Shown piece by piece: positions 37,465 through 47,170 of a stretch of 64,000 bases of DNA (the first letter of the stretch is position 1; every line of letters starts with the position of its first letter). The notes under the pieces were generated by a model that was given only the letters and a program-made list of their open reading frames with translations, was not told the origin of the DNA and ran no database searches. The stretch spans positions 201,001 through 265,000 of the forward strand of contig JACDEE010000001.1 of NCBI GenBank assembly GCA_013816585.1, read 5' to 3'. Source of the stretch: Sphingosinicella sp. GTDB taxonomy: Bacteria; Pseudomonadota; Alphaproteobacteria; Sphingomonadales; Sphingomonadaceae. The translations under genes and the position numbers were made by a program.

Positions 37465-37488
37465 GTAAATTACGCACATTTTTGTAAC
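37465..37488. promoter_or_regulatory. Candidate HxlR operator between gst and hxlR
   Basis: GTAAATTAC (37465-37473), a perfect short palindrome, and GTAAC (37484-37488) lie in the 121-nt divergent gap. HxlR proteins typically bind GTAC-like inverted repeats in such gaps. The match is suggestive only. Confidence 0.35.
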
Positions 37489-37505
37489 CAGCAGCGGGGT
37501 CGCTC

Positions 37506-37866
37506 ATGAAGCAATTGGTATCGCAATGCCCGATCGAGGACGTAATGCGCATGCTGAGCGGCCGTTGGCCGGCCTTGCTGCTTTACTATCTGAAGGACGG
37601 CACCAAGCGCTTCAGCGATTTAAGGCGCGACAATCCGACCGTGTCGCACCGGATACTGACGCTTGAGCTGCGCAAGCTGGAACACCGGCGTGATCGGGCG
37701 CACTGATTACGAAACTTATCCGCGCCGGGTCGAATATGACCTGACCGCTTACGGCCAGCAATTGGTGCCGCTGATCGACGCGCTTGGAGATTGGTGGGAG
37801 GCCGGACAGCGGGCCGCCCGAAATCAATCAGAATTGCCGGTCGAGCCACTAATGCGGGTTGCATAA
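37506..37866 (+). pseudogene. HxlR-family regulator, frameshifted
   Basis: The first part (MKQLVSQCPIEDVMRMLSGR onward) is a typical HxlR winged helix with the N-terminal CP motif, reading to LRKLEH. The rest (GVIGRTDYETYPRRVEYDLT, QQLVPLIDALGDWW) continues in the +1 frame. One extra C at about 37686, in the run ACACCGGC, explains the break; removing it gives a normal protein of about 119 residues. HxlR proteins often sense electrophiles or oxidants through the N-terminal Cys. Either a recent inactivation or a sequencing error. Confidence 0.85.
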
Positions 37867-37954
37867 AGAGGCACTGGACGGCCCGATTGCGGTCGCTTGC
37901 TGGGCGGCGGCGGGCCACGGAAAGTGCTCGCCGCAGCCGGAAGGCAGAAGACGA

Positions 37955-38437
37955 TCAGAAGGGAACGTCGTCGTCCAGGTCGCTGTCGAACGCGGGCTGC
38001 GGACGCGATTGCGGCCGACTGGCCCCGCCGCCGGAAGAACCGCTTTCATAGCCGCCGCTAAAATCGTCGCCGCCACCGGCGCCCGATCCGCCACGGGCAT
38101 CGAGCAGGACCAATTCCCCGCGAAAACGCTGCAGCACCACTTCGGTGGAATATTTATCCTGGCCGGAATTGTCCTGCCATTTGCGGGTCTGGAGCTGGCC
38201 TTCCAGATAGACCTTGGAGCCCTTTTTCAAATAGGATTTGGCGACGCGTCCGAGATTCTCGTTGAATATGACCACGCGGTGCCATTCGGTACGTTCCTGG
38301 CGGTTGCCTTCCTTGTCCTTCCAGGTTTCGGACGTCGCGACCGACAGGTTCACCACCTCGCCGCCATTGCCGAGCGAGCGCGATTCGGGATCGTTGCCGA
38401 GATTGCCCACCAGAATGACCTTGTTGACGCCCGCCAT
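37955..38437 (-). CDS. ssb: Single-stranded DNA-binding protein
   Basis: 160 residues. The OB fold has [40 protein letters not shown] and [19 protein letters not shown] Gly/Ser-rich linker follows, and the acidic tip DDDVPF binds partner proteins. AGGAGA precedes the ATG. SSB coats single-stranded DNA in replication and repair. Confidence 0.98.
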   Translation of the reverse strand: MAGVNKVILVGNLGNDPESRSLGNGGEVVNLSVATSETWKDKEGNRQERTEWHRVVIFNENLGRVAKSYLKKGSKVYLEGQLQTRKWQDNSGQDKYSTEVVLQRFRGELVLLDARGGSGAGGGDDFSGGYESGSSGGGASRPQSRPQPAFDSDLDDDVPF

Positions 38438-38535
38438 CTAACATTCTCCTAAAAGCCGGGGTGCTTCCTGCCCCAATATTGCGTCCGCCGCCAGCCCGCG
38501 GCGATGAACCGCGACGCTAGCATCAACGACCGCCT

Positions 38536-40482
38536 TTACGCCACCATTGCCGGCCTGATTTCGCGCCGATTGTACAAGAAGCCGATGATCAGGATCAGCA
38601 ATGTGGCAAGTTGCGCTGCGATCGACTCCAGGGTCGGAGAGATCCCGAGCATCGACAGGCGCGGCGCCCCTGCGATCGGACTGACCCCGATCATCCCGGC
38701 TTCCTGCAGCGCGCTTACGCCCTTGCCCGCCAACACCACCGCGAGGACCGCGATCAGCGCCGAACTGTAGCCAAAGAATTTGGCGATCGGCAGCCGCTGG
38801 CTGAAGCGGAACATGGCTATGGCGATCAGCGCCAGGCACAGCAAACCGGTGGCGGCGCCGGCCAGCAATGCCGCCTCGCCGCCCTGCGCCGCCATCGCCG
38901 TGTAGAACAGGATGGTTTCGAACACTTCGCGATAGACGGCGATGAAGGCGAGGCCGAACAGAAACCAGGCCGAGCGGCCAGAAAGCGCGTGGCCCATCTT
39001 GGCCTTGATATATTTCTGCCATTCATCGGCCTGCGACTTGCCGTGCATCCAGATGCCCACGAACAACAGGATGAGCGCCGCCAGCAGCGACCCGAAACCC
39101 TCGGTAAGCTCCCGTTGCGCGCCGCTGATGCTGATGAGATGGGTTGCCGCCCACCAGGTCGCGACCCCTGCGACCAAAGCCACCACCCAGCCATAATGAA
39201 CTGGACGGATCATGTCGGTGCGGTCGGCCTTGCGAAGGAATGTCAGCATTCCAACGATGATCAGCAAAGCCTCCAGCCCTTCGCGCAACAGGATCGTGAA
39301 AGCGCCGAAGAAGGTGGACGCGTTGCTCGCCGATTCCGGGGACAAAGCGGTTTCGGTCTCATCGAACAGGCCGTTCAAATTCGCGACCAGGGTGCGGACT
39401 TCCCCTGCCGGACGGTCGCGGCCGATCGCCGAGCGAAGCTCCGCCATCGCCCGCTCAACTCTGGACATGAGCGCCGCGTCGCGTGCGCTCAGGATCGGTT
39501 CGACCGGCTCGAACCCATCCAGATAAGCCGCCAGAGCGAGCTGCTCTGCCCGCTGATGATCGCCGGCCTCATAGGCGGCCAGGCTTTGCCGAAGTTTTTC
39601 CCGCGCGATCGACAGGCTGGCGACCCCGCCGACCCCGCTGACGGCCCTGACCGCGCCGGGATTGCTGCGCAAATAGGCCGTAACCGCATTGGCTTTCTCC
39701 GCCCCGATATCGTTGGCGAGCGTCGCGGGTGTCAGGCCGGCGAGCGTGGCAAGATCGGGAATTCGGGCGCGAAGCGCGGCATCGCCTTCCCACAGGCTCT
39801 TGCCCCGCGCGACCAGCGCCTCGGGATAGGCGAAGCGTCCGGCGTGGAAGGCGAGCGCCCATTTGTCCTCTGACGGGAGCCTGGCGAAGCTCTGCATCGC
39901 GGTCCCGTCCAAGCCCTGTTCGATCACCTGGTACAAAGCGAACACGCTCCGTTCCTTGGCGCGTTCCCCGTCGGCAAAGGCGATCGGTGGGGGGTCCATT
40001 TTTTCCGAAAGCGGACCCTGCGCGTCGCCGGAAATGCCGTGGCAGCTGGCGCAATTTTCGGCGTAGAGCGCGGCGCCCCTGCCAAGGTCGGGGGCCCTGG
40101 GCGGCGCCAGCGGAACCGGATGCGCCTGCAACAGATTGGCGGCAAGGTTCCGGGCCAGTTTTTCGACTTCGGCCGGAGCGGCCTTGGCCGCAATGGCCGC
40201 CTTCAGCACTTTCGATTGATTGAGCAACGCGGCCTGGCTGTTTCCGGGCGGCAGCGCGCCAAGCTGTTTTTCCACAGTCGCGGAAAATTCCTGCATCTCC
40301 TGATATTCGGCGGCGCTGATCACCTTGCCGCCGGAAATGGCGCCGGGATAATCGACTGCGATATAATCCAGCAGGCGCCAGGTTGTCCGTACATCGGGGC
40401 TTTGCGCCGGCGCCGCCGCCGGAACCGCACCGATCAGCAGCGTCACGGCGAGCAGGAACAAACGGCTACGGAGGAAAAGCAT
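38536..40482 (-). CDS. Cytochrome c/FTR1 family iron permease
   Basis: 648 residues. After a signal peptide (LFLLAVTLLIGAVPAAAPAQ), the periplasmic part carries one haem c motif (CASCHGISGDAQG, about residues 145-155) and a helical spacer. The C-terminal FTR1 permease has two REXXE iron motifs (LLREGLEALLII and YREVFETILFYT) and seven or so membrane helices. Such fusions are thought to pair haem-linked redox chemistry with high-affinity iron uptake. ATG 40482 has GAGG 4 nt upstream; the longer open frame adds residues before the signal peptide. Confidence 0.92.
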   Translation of the reverse strand: MLFLRSRLFLLAVTLLIGAVPAAAPAQSPDVRTTWRLLDYIAVDYPGAISGGKVISAAEYQEMQEFSATVEKQLGALPPGNSQAALLNQSKVLKAAIAAKAAPAEVEKLARNLAANLLQAHPVPLAPPRAPDLGRGAALYAENCASCHGISGDAQGPLSEKMDPPPIAFADGERAKERSVFALYQVIEQGLDGTAMQSFARLPSEDKWALAFHAGRFAYPEALVARGKSLWEGDAALRARIPDLATLAGLTPATLANDIGAEKANAVTAYLRSNPGAVRAVSGVGGVASLSIAREKLRQSLAAYEAGDHQRAEQLALAAYLDGFEPVEPILSARDAALMSRVERAMAELRSAIGRDRPAGEVRTLVANLNGLFDETETALSPESASNASTFFGAFTILLREGLEALLIIVGMLTFLRKADRTDMIRPVHYGWVVALVAGVATWWAATHLISISGAQRELTEGFGSLLAALILLFVGIWMHGKSQADEWQKYIKAKMGHALSGRSAWFLFGLAFIAVYREVFETILFYTAMAAQGGEAALLAGAATGLLCLALIAIAMFRFSQRLPIAKFFGYSSALIAVLAVVLAGKGVSALQEAGMIGVSPIAGAPRLSMLGISPTLESIAAQLATLLILIIGFLYNRREIRPAMVA

Positions 40483-40511
40483 GAAACCTCGACTACTCGG
40501 GGAAAGAAGAT

Positions 40512-40530
40512 GCAAGTGATTATCAATAAC
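40512..40530 (-). promoter_or_regulatory. Fur-like box before the FTR1 gene
   Basis: The minus strand reads GTTATTGATAATCACTTGC. GTTATT and GATAAT are good matches to the repeated hexamer of Fur boxes; the third unit is poor. It lies 30-48 nt before the FTR1 ATG, and iron control of this permease would be expected. Confidence 0.4.
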
Positions 40531-40670
40531 GACAAGGAAATACCAGCGCCGCTGATTTGCGCTTTCCCCTCTGACGCGGAAACTGTTAAGCTATGGCTCA
40601 TCCGGCCCGGCGCACGTTGTGGCGCGGCAAGGGTGGAACGATCCGCACAATCGAAAGACGGCTCAAGACG

Positions 40671-41804
40671 GTGAGAAGATTTTCGTTATCTGCCTGTGTG
40701 GCGCTCGGACTATCGGTCCTTGCAGTGCCCGCCGCGCATTCACAGAATGGCGGCGCCACCACTCCGCCCGCCTCCGCCGGCAATACGGTCGGGTCGCCGC
40801 TGCTGCGCGATTTCAATATTGGCGGAGAGCGGACCACGCCGTCGGCCGAGCCATCGCCGGCGGTGACGCCGCCTGCCTCCAACGCGCAGCCCGATACACG
40901 GCCAGCCGAAACCCGCCCGCAGGTTCGGCCACCCGTTCAGGCCGCGCCCCGTCCGGAAAACCCCATTTCCCGCGCGCCGCAAACGCCGGGGCTAGGCGAC
41001 TATCTTTCGCCGGAATCGGCCCCGGCTGCTCGCGCCATCCCCTCGGACACAATCGCCGCTCCCGAAGCGATTCCCGAAAACCCATCGGATCCGGCCGCCG
41101 ATTTGCCGGAGCCGACGACGCAGCCCAGCGGCCTGCCGACCCTTATTTGGGCGGCTCCTGCGGGGTTGGCCCTTCTCCTGCTGGGCTTTTTCCTGTTCCG
41201 GCGGCGCCGGCGCGATCTGGTCGTCGAAGCGCCGGTCGCCCCCGCGTCGCTTGCCGATACCGTGCCTCCGGCTCGGCCGATCCCCGCCGGGACGGTCGAG
41301 GTCGATCTTCGTCCCTGGCTGGAAGTCGAATTCAAGCCGGAAAAGATGGTCGCGACCGCCGACGGCGCAACCGTTCATTTCGATCTGATGGTCAAGAATG
41401 TCGGGAAGAGTCCGGCGCGCAACGTCAGGATCCAGGCGCAGATGTTCAATCCGAGCGCCGAACAGCAGCGCGACATCAAGGCCTTCTTCGCGGCGCCTTC
41501 GGCCGGGGGCGACGCCTTCAACGTCCCGCCGCAGCTCGCGGCACGATTCAAGAGTTCGGTATTGATGCCGCGCGACCGCCTGCGGCAGATCGAGGTGCAG
41601 GGCCGGCCGCTCTTCATTCCGACCGTCGCGGTCAATATCGTCTACGAATATGGCGACGGCCGCACAGGGCAGACGTCGAAATCCTATGTGATCGGCACCG
41701 AACAGCAATCCGCTGAAAAGATGGGTCCATTCCGGCTAGACCTTGGTCCGCGCATCTACCGCCAGGTAGGCGGCCGGCCGCTGGATCTCGCCCGCGCCGT
41801 CTAA
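40671..41804 (+). CDS. Signal-anchored membrane protein of unknown function
   Basis: About 377 residues from GTG 40671, which starts right at a signal peptide (RRFSLSACVALGLSVLAVPA). An ATG 78 nt earlier is an alternative but adds an Arg-rich lead. A Pro/Ala-rich low-complexity region follows (about 30-155), then one membrane helix (TLIWAAPAGLALLLLGFFLF) and RRRRRD. The C-terminal globular domain (VEVDLRPWLEVEFKPEKMVA; HFDLMVKNVGKSPARNVRIQ) looks like an immunoglobulin-like or CARDB-type beta-sandwich, probably cytoplasmic given the Arg cluster. I do not recognise the family. Confidence 0.75.
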   Translation: MRRFSLSACVALGLSVLAVPAAHSQNGGATTPPASAGNTVGSPLLRDFNIGGERTTPSAEPSPAVTPPASNAQPDTRPAETRPQVRPPVQAAPRPENPISRAPQTPGLGDYLSPESAPAARAIPSDTIAAPEAIPENPSDPAADLPEPTTQPSGLPTLIWAAPAGLALLLLGFFLFRRRRRDLVVEAPVAPASLADTVPPARPIPAGTVEVDLRPWLEVEFKPEKMVATADGATVHFDLMVKNVGKSPARNVRIQAQMFNPSAEQQRDIKAFFAAPSAGGDAFNVPPQLAARFKSSVLMPRDRLRQIEVQGRPLFIPTVAVNIVYEYGDGRTGQTSKSYVIGTEQQSAEKMGPFRLDLGPRIYRQVGGRPLDLARAV

Positions 41805-41826
41805 GCCAAAAAGTCGCTTTGAGCCG

Positions 41827-42492
41827 CTAGACCGCCGGGTAGCGCAGTCGTCCGAGAAACCGGCTGAGCGACGGCAGGCGTTCGCTGCTTCCCCGCCAGC
41901 TTGCCTTGAACTTTTCGAACCGCATCACATCGTCGATCCGCCGGTCGAGGAAGCCGCGCGTTCCGGCGATTTCCTCGCTGTCGTCGTCCAGGAAGACCAG
42001 CATGGTCGATGTGTAGAGCGCCGACAATATGCCGCGCTTGCTATAATGATTGAAATCGGTCGCCTTGTCGCCGGCGATACGCCACATCCGGTCCGCGGCG
42101 CGCCAGGCAAGCTTGGCCCCGGTCATAGCATTTTGCGGCTGAGCGAGAATCGCCAGCGCTCGGCGAAGCGCTTCCTTGTGCGGGGTAACGATTTCGATCC
42201 GGAACAGGACAAGATCGCGGATCCGTTCGCGTATCTTGAGCTTCGCGATCCGTGGCAGCGGATAGGCATCAGCCATGGCGCGATCGATGGCGTCGAACCA
42301 GGCATCGATCATCGGCACGGCGCCGCCTGGAAAACAGAGATTCGCGCGGGCCGCCGGAACGCCGAGCTCCGCCGCGGCCATTGCCACCGCCTTTTCGCTC
42401 CAGCCGTCGAAGGCCGCATGCGCGGGAATGAGGGGAGCGAGCGCGTCCTTGAGCTCGTCCAGATTCATGTCGCCCGGTGCAATGCGTTCCAT
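41827..42492 (-). CDS. COQ9 family protein
   Basis: 221 residues, TetR-like fold. The COQ9 features include AFDGWSEKAVAMAAAELGVP, IRERIRDLVLFRIE, WRAADRMWRIAGDKATDFNHYSKR and STMLVFLDDDSEE. In mitochondria COQ9 binds lipid and helps COQ7 hydroxylate ubiquinone precursors; bacterial members are presumed similar. TAGGAAAA directly precedes the ATG. Confidence 0.93.
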   Translation of the reverse strand: MERIAPGDMNLDELKDALAPLIPAHAAFDGWSEKAVAMAAAELGVPAARANLCFPGGAVPMIDAWFDAIDRAMADAYPLPRIAKLKIRERIRDLVLFRIEIVTPHKEALRRALAILAQPQNAMTGAKLAWRAADRMWRIAGDKATDFNHYSKRGILSALYTSTMLVFLDDDSEEIAGTRGFLDRRIDDVMRFEKFKASWRGSSERLPSLSRFLGRLRYPAV

Positions 42493-42529
42493 TTTTCCTA
42501 AATGAGCATCGAGGTCGCGCGATGCAAGC

Positions 42530-43426
42530 TCAGGCCTGCTTCCCGCTCCCGCCGGGAAGGCGGATCAGGACCAAAGCGGCGCAGATCAGCAAGGCGCCGG
42601 CGCCGTCGGTGAGGCTCAGTCTTTCGTCATAAGCCAGCCATCCGATCATGGCGGTGACCGCAGGCTGGGTAAGCATGCCGAGGCCAACCACGACGGGGCT
42701 GAGATGTCCCATCGCATAGACCAGCAAACCCTGCCCAACGACCTGGCTGCCCAGCGAAAGCAGGATGAGCGGGGTCCAGGCGCCGGGAATGATCTGTTCG
42801 CCCAGGACAAAAGCGAGGAGGAGCAGGGGCAAAGCACCGGCCGCCGTCGCGAGCGCCAGGACCGGCATCGGCTTCAATGTACGGCGCGCCTGATCGATCG
42901 CGATCAGGTAGAAAGTGTAGAACAGGCCCGCGAGGATCGCGAACAGGTCGCCCCGCAAAGGGCGGGCCGAAAGTTCGTAGCTGCTTCCCAGCAGCAAGGC
43001 GGCGCCGAGCCCTGCAAGAATGAGCGCCAGCGTCTGCATTCCACGGGGAAGCATGCGCGCGGCGATGAAGCCGTAAGCGGCGAACAGGAAACTGGAAGAA
43101 TTACCGAACAGGGTCGCGTTGGCGAGCTTGGTGAGCTTGATGCCAGTATGCCAGGCAGCAAGGTCAGCCGCGAAGAACAGCCCGCCAATGACGATCATCG
43201 CTCCGATCGCCCATCCGGGCCGAAAACTTTGTTTGTCGGTCATTCGCGCGAACAGCAGCAACAAGGGGATTGCCAGTGCCAGCCGCCAGAATCCGGCCGC
43301 GACTGACCCAACATCGGACAGCCGGACCATCCAGGGTCCGACCGCCAGAAACAGGTTGGAAATGATCAGAGCGGCAAAGGCGTAGCGCCCTGTCTGATTT
43401 ATCGGCAGGGATCGGGACTGGTGCAT
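42530..43426 (-). CDS. EamA/DMT family transporter
   Basis: 298 residues with about ten membrane helices in two EamA repeats (first from ALIISNLFLAVGPWMVRLS, second from GDLFAILAGLFYTFYLIAID). This family exports or imports small metabolites, and the substrate cannot be predicted. It lies 15 nt upstream of the stop of the acyl-CoA synthetase gene on the same strand. Confidence 0.88.
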   Translation of the reverse strand: MHQSRSLPINQTGRYAFAALIISNLFLAVGPWMVRLSDVGSVAAGFWRLALAIPLLLLFARMTDKQSFRPGWAIGAMIVIGGLFFAADLAAWHTGIKLTKLANATLFGNSSSFLFAAYGFIAARMLPRGMQTLALILAGLGAALLLGSSYELSARPLRGDLFAILAGLFYTFYLIAIDQARRTLKPMPVLALATAAGALPLLLLAFVLGEQIIPGAWTPLILLSLGSQVVGQGLLVYAMGHLSPVVVGLGMLTQPAVTAMIGWLAYDERLSLTDGAGALLICAALVLIRLPGGSGKQA

Positions 43427-43441
43427 TCAAATGGCAAGCCA

Positions 43442-45238
43442 TCACGCCTGGCGTTTGTAAAGCGCGTCCAGCCGCTCCCCATATATTTCCTTCAGCACAT
43501 GGCGCCGGATCTTGATCGAAGGAGTCAATTGCTGGTTCTCGACGGTGAAGGGTTCATCCGCGACAATGAAGCGGCGGACCTTCTCGATCACCGACAGATC
43601 GGCATTGACCCGATCGACCGCCGCAGAGAGGCCGCGGATATAATCGGGATCGGTGCGAAGCTTGGCAAAATTGCAGCCCCGCCGGTTGGCGGCGCACCAT
43701 TCGGCGGTCCATTCGGGGTCGGGAACGACCAAGCCGACCACATAGGGCCTCTTGTCGCCCACCACCATCGCCTGGACGATTTCGGGTTGAAGCGTCAGCA
43801 TCCCCTCGACCTTTTGCGGGGCGACATTGTCACCCTTGTCGTTGACGATCAGATCCTTCTTGCGGTCGGTGATCACGATCCGGCCGTCCTCGTCGAGATG
43901 GCCGACATCGCCGGTATGCAACCATCCATCGATGATGGCGCGTTCGGTCAGCGCGGGATTGCGCCAATAGCCCATCATCACCAGTTCGCCTCGCACCAGG
44001 ATCTCGCCATCCTCGGCAATCCGCACTTCGGTGTTGAGCATCGGGGGCCCGACCGTATCCATCCTGACACCGGCCTTGGGGCGATTGCAGCTGATCACGG
44101 GCCCGGTCTCGGTCTGCCCATAACCCTGCAGCAAGGTCAGCCCGACCGACTGAAAGAAGATGCCGACTTCCGGATTGAGCGGCGCGCCGCCCGACACCAT
44201 TGCCTTGATCCGCCCGCCGAACCTCTTGGCGATCTTGGGCCGCAAGGTCCGTCCCAATATCAGATCCATCGGCCGGTCCCAAAGCGGCAGGCCGCGCCCG
44301 TGTTGCCTGGCGCCGATCGCCAGCGCCCGGTCCATCAGATAATTGGCCAGCCGACCCTGTTTCTCGACATTCTTCATGATCCGTTGACGGAGCACTTCGA
44401 ACAGGCGCGGGACCACGACCATGATGGTGGGACGGACTTCCTCGATATTGGAGGCGAGCTTTTCCAACCCTTCGGAATAATAGATCTGGCCACCGAGTCC
44501 GATCGGGAAAAACTGCCCGCCGCTATGTTCGTAGGCATGGCTGGACGGGAGGAATGAGAGGAAAACTTCGTCGTCCCAGCCGAAATCGGTCGCGATGATG
44601 TCGACGCATCCCTCGACATTGTGAAGGATCGACCCGTGATGCTGCATGACGCCGCGCGGAGCTCCGCCGGTGCCGCTGGTGTAGATGATGCAGGCGAGGT
44701 CGCTTCGGGCAAAGTTCGCGGCCGCCGCGCAGGAGGCCACATCGGGCGTCTGCGACGCGATCATGGCGTCCCATTGGTGGAAGCCGACGGTGCTGGACTG
44801 GCCGGCAAGAATGGGTTCGATGCCGATCACATGTTCGCAGCCCGAAGTGCGCAACGCCGCCGGTAGCAGCGTCTGCGCCAATTTGTGCGTGGAAACGATC
44901 ACTGCTTTTGCGCCGCTATCGTCCAATATATGCTGGTGATCGCGCGTGGTGTTGGTGGTGTAGGTTGGAACGGTGGTGCACCCCGACGCCATGATCGCAA
45001 GATCGGCGATGCACCATTCGGGCCGGTTTTCCGACACCAGCATGACATTATCGCCGCGCCTTAGGCCGATAGCCTTTAGCGCCGCGGCAAGCGAGGCGAC
45101 CGTCTCAGCCGCCTCCCGCCAGCTAATCGAGCGCCAGGCGCCTTCCTTCTTGGCCCACAGGAACGGCGCGTCGCCTTTCTCCGCGGCGCGCACGAAGAAC
45201 ATGGTGACGAGGTTGGGAAAATGTTCGAACTCTCGCAT
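43442..45238 (-). CDS. Long-chain acyl-CoA synthetase (AMP-forming)
   Basis: 598 residues. ANL-superfamily enzyme that activates fatty acids to acyl-CoA through an acyl-AMP. The P-loop YTSGTGGAPRGVM, QGYGQTETGPVISCN, the ADP-forming core GWLHTGDVGHLDEDGR and ITDRKKDLIV with the hinge are all present. The catalytic Lys lies in LTPSIKIRR near the end. It resembles the large bacterial FadD15/bubblegum-like group. GGAGAGG precedes the ATG. Confidence 0.92.
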   Translation of the reverse strand: MREFEHFPNLVTMFFVRAAEKGDAPFLWAKKEGAWRSISWREAAETVASLAAALKAIGLRRGDNVMLVSENRPEWCIADLAIMASGCTTVPTYTTNTTRDHQHILDDSGAKAVIVSTHKLAQTLLPAALRTSGCEHVIGIEPILAGQSSTVGFHQWDAMIASQTPDVASCAAAANFARSDLACIIYTSGTGGAPRGVMQHHGSILHNVEGCVDIIATDFGWDDEVFLSFLPSSHAYEHSGGQFFPIGLGGQIYYSEGLEKLASNIEEVRPTIMVVVPRLFEVLRQRIMKNVEKQGRLANYLMDRALAIGARQHGRGLPLWDRPMDLILGRTLRPKIAKRFGGRIKAMVSGGAPLNPEVGIFFQSVGLTLLQGYGQTETGPVISCNRPKAGVRMDTVGPPMLNTEVRIAEDGEILVRGELVMMGYWRNPALTERAIIDGWLHTGDVGHLDEDGRIVITDRKKDLIVNDKGDNVAPQKVEGMLTLQPEIVQAMVVGDKRPYVVGLVVPDPEWTAEWCAANRRGCNFAKLRTDPDYIRGLSAAVDRVNADLSVIEKVRRFIVADEPFTVENQQLTPSIKIRRHVLKEIYGERLDALYKRQA

Positions 45239-45462
45239 GACCTCTCCAGCCCGCGCAGGTTTGCCCGCGTCACCTGCCTCCTTATCGCCCGGACGCCGGT
45301 TTCGCCAGCGCCACCGGGCCGCGGCTTGTGCGGGCCATCATTCGAAAAAGTTATAGGACCTACAACCCGTGCGGCTTGCGCGGAGCCCGGACTGACTTCA
45401 AAGCTTGGTCACGAATTCTCGCGCTGGACACCCAGTGCGGCACACGGATCGGCGGGCTGACT

Positions 45463-47169
45463 ATGAAGCGGTTGATGATTTTGTTTTCGGTTGCGGCGGC
45501 TTTTGCCCTCGGCTCCTGCACCACGCCTGTCATATCGTCCGCCGAGCCCCGTTCGGCACAGATTTTCGTAACGACGGCCAATCCGCTAGCGACCGAAGCG
45601 GGCCTTGCGGTGCTGCGCCGGGGCGGGAGCGCGGTCGATGCCGCCATTGCGGTGCAAGCCATGCTGTCGCTGGCCGAACCGCAAAGCTCGGGCATCGGCG
45701 GGGGCGCGTTCATGAACTATTATGACGCCGCCACCCGCAAGATCATTATCTATGACGGCCGCGAAGTGGCCCCCGCCGGCGCGACCGCCGATATGTTCCT
45801 CGATGATAATGGAAAGCCTGTGAGCCAGCCGGCGCTGACCGGCCGCGCGACCGGGGTGCCCGGCGCCGTCAGGATGCTGAAGCTGGCGCATGAGGAACAT
45901 GGCCGGCTTGCATGGGCCGGGCTGTTTGCGGATGCCGAACGGACGGCGCACGAAGGTTTCATCGTCAGCCCCCGTCTTTCGCGCTTCATCAACAGCAATG
46001 CGGCGCAGGCGCGCGCACCCGACGCCCGGGCTTATTTCTCCGAAGGGGATGGAAGCCTGGTCGAAACCGGCGACCGGCTCCGCAACCCCGCATATGCCGG
46101 GTTCCTGCAGCGTCTCGCGGCGGAAGGTCCCGACGCTTTGTATCGCGGGCCGACAGCGGTGAGAATCGCCGAGCGCACGCAGGCCGCTCCCCTCGGTGGA
46201 TCGATGACCGTCGCCGATCTGGCGGCGTACCAGCCGATCAGGCGTGAAGCGCTTTGCGGTCCCTATCGCCTTTATCTTTTGTGCGTTCCGCCGCCCCCGT
46301 CGAGCGGTGTCGGCTTGCTGCAATTGATGGCGATGCTCGAGCGTACCGACATCGACAAGCGCGGGCCCGACGATCCCCAGGCCTGGTTCCTTTTCGGGGA
46401 GGCGAGCCGGATCATGTATGCCGATCGGGATCAATATGTCGGGGATCCGGCCTTCGTCGATGTCCCTGTCGCCGGGCTGCTCGAACCCGCTTATGTCGCA
46501 TCCCGCGCCGCCCTGATCGGCAGCCGAGCCGGGCCGATGCCTGTAGCAGGACGGCCGGCCGGCGCGCCCACTGCCGCGCTTGACCGGACGCTGGAACCCG
46601 CCGGCACCTCGCATTTCATCGTTGCCGACGCCTGGGGCAATGTCGTGTCGATGACCACGACCGTAGAATCCCTGTTCGGGTCGGGTCGGATGGTCGATGG
46701 ATTCTTCCTGAACAACCAGATGACCGACTTTTCCCTGGCTCCGCGCGATGCGGCGGGCCGCCTCTCGGTCAACGCGGTGACGCCCGGCAAGCGGCCGCGA
46801 TCTTCCATGACACCTGTGATCATCCTCGACACCGAGCGGCGCTTTGTCGGAGCGGCCGGTTCGGCCGGCGGCAATGCCATCATCGTTTACGTCGCCAAGG
46901 CGCTGGTCGCGGCGATCGACTGGGGCCTGCCGATGCAGGATGCTCTCGCCCTTCCCAATCTGGTCGCCCGCTGGACGTTCAACGGCGAAAACACCAAATT
47001 TTCGCCGCAAATCCTTGAGGGATTACGGGCGAGAGGCGTCCAATTAGAGCCCGGCCAGGGGGAGGATTCGGGGCTGACCGGCGTGATGTTCCGGCAAGGG
47101 CGTTTTGACGGCGGCGCCGATCCGCGGCGCGAAGGCGTGGCACGCGCCGAACGGGTGAACAGGCGCTGA
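45463..47169 (+). CDS. ggt: Gamma-glutamyltransferase (lipoprotein)
   Basis: 568 residues. Cleaves the gamma-glutamyl bond of glutathione in the periplasm. The leader MKRLMILFSVAAAFALGSC has a lipobox (ALGSC), so it is probably membrane-anchored. Family motifs are GGSAVDAAIAVQAMLSLAEP, QSSGIGGGAF, and the autoprocessing site before Thr382 in AGTSHFIVADAWGNVVSMT, which becomes the nucleophile. SSMTPVIILD and SAGGNAIIVYV follow. The 224-nt divergent gap before it has no recognisable element beyond possible promoters. Confidence 0.93.
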   Translation: MKRLMILFSVAAAFALGSCTTPVISSAEPRSAQIFVTTANPLATEAGLAVLRRGGSAVDAAIAVQAMLSLAEPQSSGIGGGAFMNYYDAATRKIIIYDGREVAPAGATADMFLDDNGKPVSQPALTGRATGVPGAVRMLKLAHEEHGRLAWAGLFADAERTAHEGFIVSPRLSRFINSNAAQARAPDARAYFSEGDGSLVETGDRLRNPAYAGFLQRLAAEGPDALYRGPTAVRIAERTQAAPLGGSMTVADLAAYQPIRREALCGPYRLYLLCVPPPPSSGVGLLQLMAMLERTDIDKRGPDDPQAWFLFGEASRIMYADRDQYVGDPAFVDVPVAGLLEPAYVASRAALIGSRAGPMPVAGRPAGAPTAALDRTLEPAGTSHFIVADAWGNVVSMTTTVESLFGSGRMVDGFFLNNQMTDFSLAPRDAAGRLSVNAVTPGKRPRSSMTPVIILDTERRFVGAAGSAGGNAIIVYVAKALVAAIDWGLPMQDALALPNLVARWTFNGENTKFSPQILEGLRARGVQLEPGQGEDSGLTGVMFRQGRFDGGADPRREGVARAERVNRR

Positions 47170-47170
47170 T

